Source of the DNA: Clostridiales bacterium UBA1446
GTDB lineage: Bacteria; Bacillota; Clostridia; Oscillospirales; Oscillospiraceae
Assembly: GCA_002329245.1 (NCBI GenBank)
Contig: DCTG01000098.1
Coordinates: 42,407-49,293, forward strand
Length of the DNA stretch: 6,887 bases
Direction: 5' to 3'
Below, piece after piece: positions 5,359 to 6,887 of the stretch (the first letter of the stretch is position 1; each line of letters opens with the position of its first letter). A program made the position numbers and the translations under genes. The notes under the pieces were generated by a model. That model was given only the letters and a program-made list of their open reading frames with translations, searched no databases and was not told where the DNA came from.

Positions 5359-6162
5359 ATGTCGAAAAGGACCGGATCCGCGAAAAAGAAGCCGAAAACC
5401 GGCTCGGCAAATCGAGGGCAGACCCAGATGAGAAGGCTGTGGTCCACCGTTTGGATTGCAATCGCCGCGGAACTGTTTTTATTGATTCTGTACCAATATT
5501 ATGTAAAAGGAACCATACAGTCCATTATCTCCATCCATGATGCGCTTCCCGTCCTCATGACGGTATTTCCGGTTGCGGCGGCAATCTGCCTTCTGTTCGG
5601 ACTCGTCTCGTATTTCCTCAAGCGCCAAAGGCTGTTCGGCATCTTCCGGGCGCTGCTGGTTGTTTTCCTCGCGTTGTGGGCGGCAGACTATGTGGTTATA
5701 CAGAACTACGCAGAAGGAATCAAATTTCTCTGCACGGCCGTGGCTGTTGTCGCCGTATTGGTGCTTGTCTTTTTTATCTATCAGCGGGAGTTTTTTCTCT
5801 CCTCCCTTGTTACAATGGGCGGGATTGCGGCGCTGTGGGTATACCGGAGAAGCGCCATTTGGGGCGTTCTTTCCCTACGCGTCTACGTGGTATTTACGTT
5901 AGGGCTGCTTCTGCTTTTGCTCTGCGTTTTGATGACAGCGATCCTGCAGCGGAATAAAGGAGTCTTAACGGTGCGGGGAGTGAGCAGGAGGGTGTTTTCC
6001 TCCCTCGCCGAATACCGGATGATCTATCTTTCCTGCGCGGTGGTTGCCGCTTTGATGATCGCGTCCTTTTTCCTCGGCAACTTGGCGGCCTACGTCTCCA
6101 TGTTTGCCCTTGCGGTTTACTTCTTCGCGCTTGCGGTTTACTCGACCGTTAAGCTGATGTGA
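5359..6162 (+). CDS. Unrecognised polytopic membrane protein
   Basis: I do not recognise a family for this 267-aa protein. It starts with a strongly basic hydrophilic tail of about 25 residues (SKRTGSAKKKPKTGSANRG), then has about eight hydrophobic segments: near residues 28-48, 64-87, 93-115, 122-140, 146-161, 172-195, 221-239 and 242-262. The positive N-terminus predicts a cytoplasmic start. A basic loop, about residues 197-220 (RNKGVLTVRGVSRR), separates the last two helices from the rest. No catalytic, metal-binding or nucleotide-binding motif is visible; cysteines are few and unpaired. AGGAG at 5346-5350, eight bases before ATG 5359, supports the start, and a good promoter precedes it. 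It diverges from the apbE operon, so a shared function is possible but not shown. It appears monocistronic, followed by a weak hairpin at 6207-6236 and a new promoter. Confidence 0.85.
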   Translation: MSKRTGSAKKKPKTGSANRGQTQMRRLWSTVWIAIAAELFLLILYQYYVKGTIQSIISIHDALPVLMTVFPVAAAICLLFGLVSYFLKRQRLFGIFRALLVVFLALWAADYVVIQNYAEGIKFLCTAVAVVAVLVLVFFIYQREFFLSSLVTMGGIAALWVYRRSAIWGVLSLRVYVVFTLGLLLLLLCVLMTAILQRNKGVLTVRGVSRRVFSSLAEYRMIYLSCAVVAALMIASFFLGNLAAYVSMFALAVYFFALAVYSTVKLM

Positions 6163-6206
6163 GGATAGAGGAAGTTAATGATAAGGAATTTCCTTTGCTT
6201 TTAGAG

Positions 6207-6236
6207 AATCGGGGCGGGCATATGCCGGTTCCGATT
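6207..6236 (+). terminator. Possible weak terminator after the membrane protein gene
   Basis: AATCGG (6207-6212) pairs with CCGATT (6231-6236), and the interior is a near-palindrome around GGCATATGCC with one mismatch and two G-U pairs. The following ATCTGTTTT is only partly T-rich. It lies between the end of the 267-aa gene and the next promoter, a sensible place for termination, but the sequence is not a classic terminator. Confidence 0.4.
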
Positions 6237-6260
6237 ATCTGTTTTCAGCCGGAAGTCCGG

Positions 6261-6288
6261 TTGTATTTGTAAACCGTTCTGCTATACT
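6261..6288 (+). promoter_or_regulatory. Extended -10 promoter upstream of the activase gene
   Basis: TTGTAT (6261-6266) and TATACT (6283-6288) are 16 bases apart, and TGC directly precedes the -10. Transcription should begin near 6295, about 93 bases before the ATG of the activase. A small inverted repeat CCGGA/TCCGG (6249-6260) abuts the -35 and could be an operator. Confidence 0.6.
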
Positions 6289-6296
6289 GTATTACT

Positions 6297-6383
6297 ATGG
6301 ATTGGCAGCGGGCGCAGTTAATAAAGAATGTTGCAGTTCAGCCTGAGAAGTCGGAAGGGAAGCTGAAAAGGAAAACAGGGTGA
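6297..6383 (+). CDS. Possible 28-aa leader peptide ORF
   Basis: An ATG at 6297 opens a 28-codon frame (begins MDWQRAQLIKN, ends KLKRKTG) with a TGA at 6381-6383, four bases before the activase ATG. It has no ribosome site, but the predicted transcription start is only about two bases upstream, so it would be translated as a leaderless message. The peptide is basic and hydrophilic. It may be a chance frame; its stop overlapping the ribosome site of the next gene would allow coupling if it is translated. Confidence 0.25.
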   Translation: MDWQRAQLIKNVAVQPEKSEGKLKRKTG

Positions 6384-6387
6384 AGCC

Positions 6388-6887
6388 ATGTCGCTCAGAA
6401 TTGGTATTGATATCGGTTCCACAACGGTGAAAGTTGTCGTTTTGGACGAAGAAAGCAAGCTGCTCTTTCGTTCCTATGAACGGCATTTTTCCCAGGTCAG
6501 GGTAAAAACGTGCGAGGTTTTGGGCTCGGTTCGTCAGATGCTTTCGGGAAAACAGGTCTGCCTGGCGGTCACGGGATCGGCCGGGTTAGGCGTGGCGAAA
6601 GCAAGCGGACTGAACTTCGTGCAGGAGGTTTACGCAACCGCCGCGGCCGTAAATGCCGAGGTGCCGGATGCGGACGCCGTCATTGAGCTTGGCGGCGAAG
6701 ATGCGAAGATCATCTTTTTCGGCGGAGCGTTGGAAGAGCGGATGAACGGCTCCTGCGCGGGAGGGACGGGCGCCTTCATCGACCAGATGGCGACTTTGCT
6801 GAACGTGACGGTGGACGAGCTGGACGAATTGTCCCTCAAGCACACGAAGCTCTATCCCATCGCCTCCCGCTGCGGCGTGTTCGCCAA
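6388..6887 (+). CDS. Acyl-CoA dehydratase activase / BadF-BadG-BcrA-BcrD ATPase family protein (3' end outside window)
   Basis: The first 166 residues are visible. The actin/HSP70-like ATPase fold begins at once with the phosphate-1 loop GIDIGSTTVKVVVLD (residues 6-20). A second nucleotide-site motif, IELGGEDAKI, lies near residues 108-117. NGSCAGGTGAFIDQM carries C123, and ASRCGVF carries C162; these two cysteines are 39 residues apart, as in HgdC, where the pair from two subunits binds a [4Fe-4S] cluster that delivers an ATP-driven electron to 2-hydroxyacyl-CoA dehydratase. The opening with YERHFSQVR after the first strand is more like the long (about 1400-aa) multidomain proteins of Clostridia than the 260-aa HgdC, so the rest of the gene is probably large; this is inference. 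ATG 6388 has AGGGTGA at 6376-6382 upstream. Oxygen-sensitive chemistry of this kind fits an anaerobe. Confidence 0.93.
   Translation, partial: MSLRIGIDIGSTTVKVVVLDEESKLLFRSYERHFSQVRVKTCEVLGSVRQMLSGKQVCLAVTGSAGLGVAKASGLNFVQEVYATAAAVNAEVPDADAVIELGGEDAKIIFFGGALEERMNGSCAGGTGAFIDQMATLLNVTVDELDELSLKHTKLYPIASRCGVFA

Noticed and set aside
6586..6845. Two overlapping - strand frames of 71-85 aa
   Set aside because: Both are antisense to the activase gene, which has clear ATPase and cluster-cysteine motifs.

Overview
The window looks like chromosomal DNA from a moderately GC-rich, Gram-positive Clostridia-type bacterium, probably in the Oscillospiraceae/Ruminococcaceae neighbourhood. This rests on an LtaS-type membrane sulfatase-fold enzyme, a cytidine deaminase with an all-cysteine zinc site, strong AGGAGG-type ribosome binding sites, extended -10 promoters, and the start of an acyl-CoA dehydratase activase of the kind found in anaerobic Firmicutes. 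Family placements come from reading motifs, not from a database search.

Layout: (1) bases 1-65 are the last codons of a + strand gene, separated by a perfect 20-bp-stem bidirectional terminator (83-127) from a convergent gene. (2) 141-2195 (-) encodes a 684-aa LTA-synthase-like protein with five membrane helices, a Pro/Glu repeat linker and an extracellular metal-dependent catalytic domain. (3) 2196-2616 is a divergent intergenic stretch of about 420 bases with a hairpin, a possible interspersed repeat and a weak promoter candidate. (4) 2617-3018 (+) is cytidine deaminase (cdd), ending three bases from a convergent operon. (5) 5128-3022 (-) is a three-gene operon: a lipoprotein ApbE (FAD:protein FMN transferase), a membrane-anchored NusG-domain-II protein, and a Gx transporter family / heptaprenyl diphosphate synthase component I-like membrane protein. 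(6) 5359-6162 (+), divergent from that operon, is an unrecognised 267-aa polytopic membrane protein. (7) 6388 to the window end (+) is the N-terminal part of a BadF/BadG/HgdC-type ATPase.

The most interesting unit is the ApbE - NusG_II - Gx operon. The last two families resemble EetA and EetB, which sit with an ApbE-type flavinyl transferase in the flavin-based extracellular electron transfer loci of Listeria and lactobacilli. Here they form a compact operon without Ndh2, PplA or demethylmenaquinone genes in view, and no flavinylation acceptor motif was found in any protein of the window. It is a minimal or dispersed version of a known theme rather than a demonstrably new system. Both the promoter region and the start of the second gene carry runs of 7-8 C on the coding strand, which may be slippage-prone.
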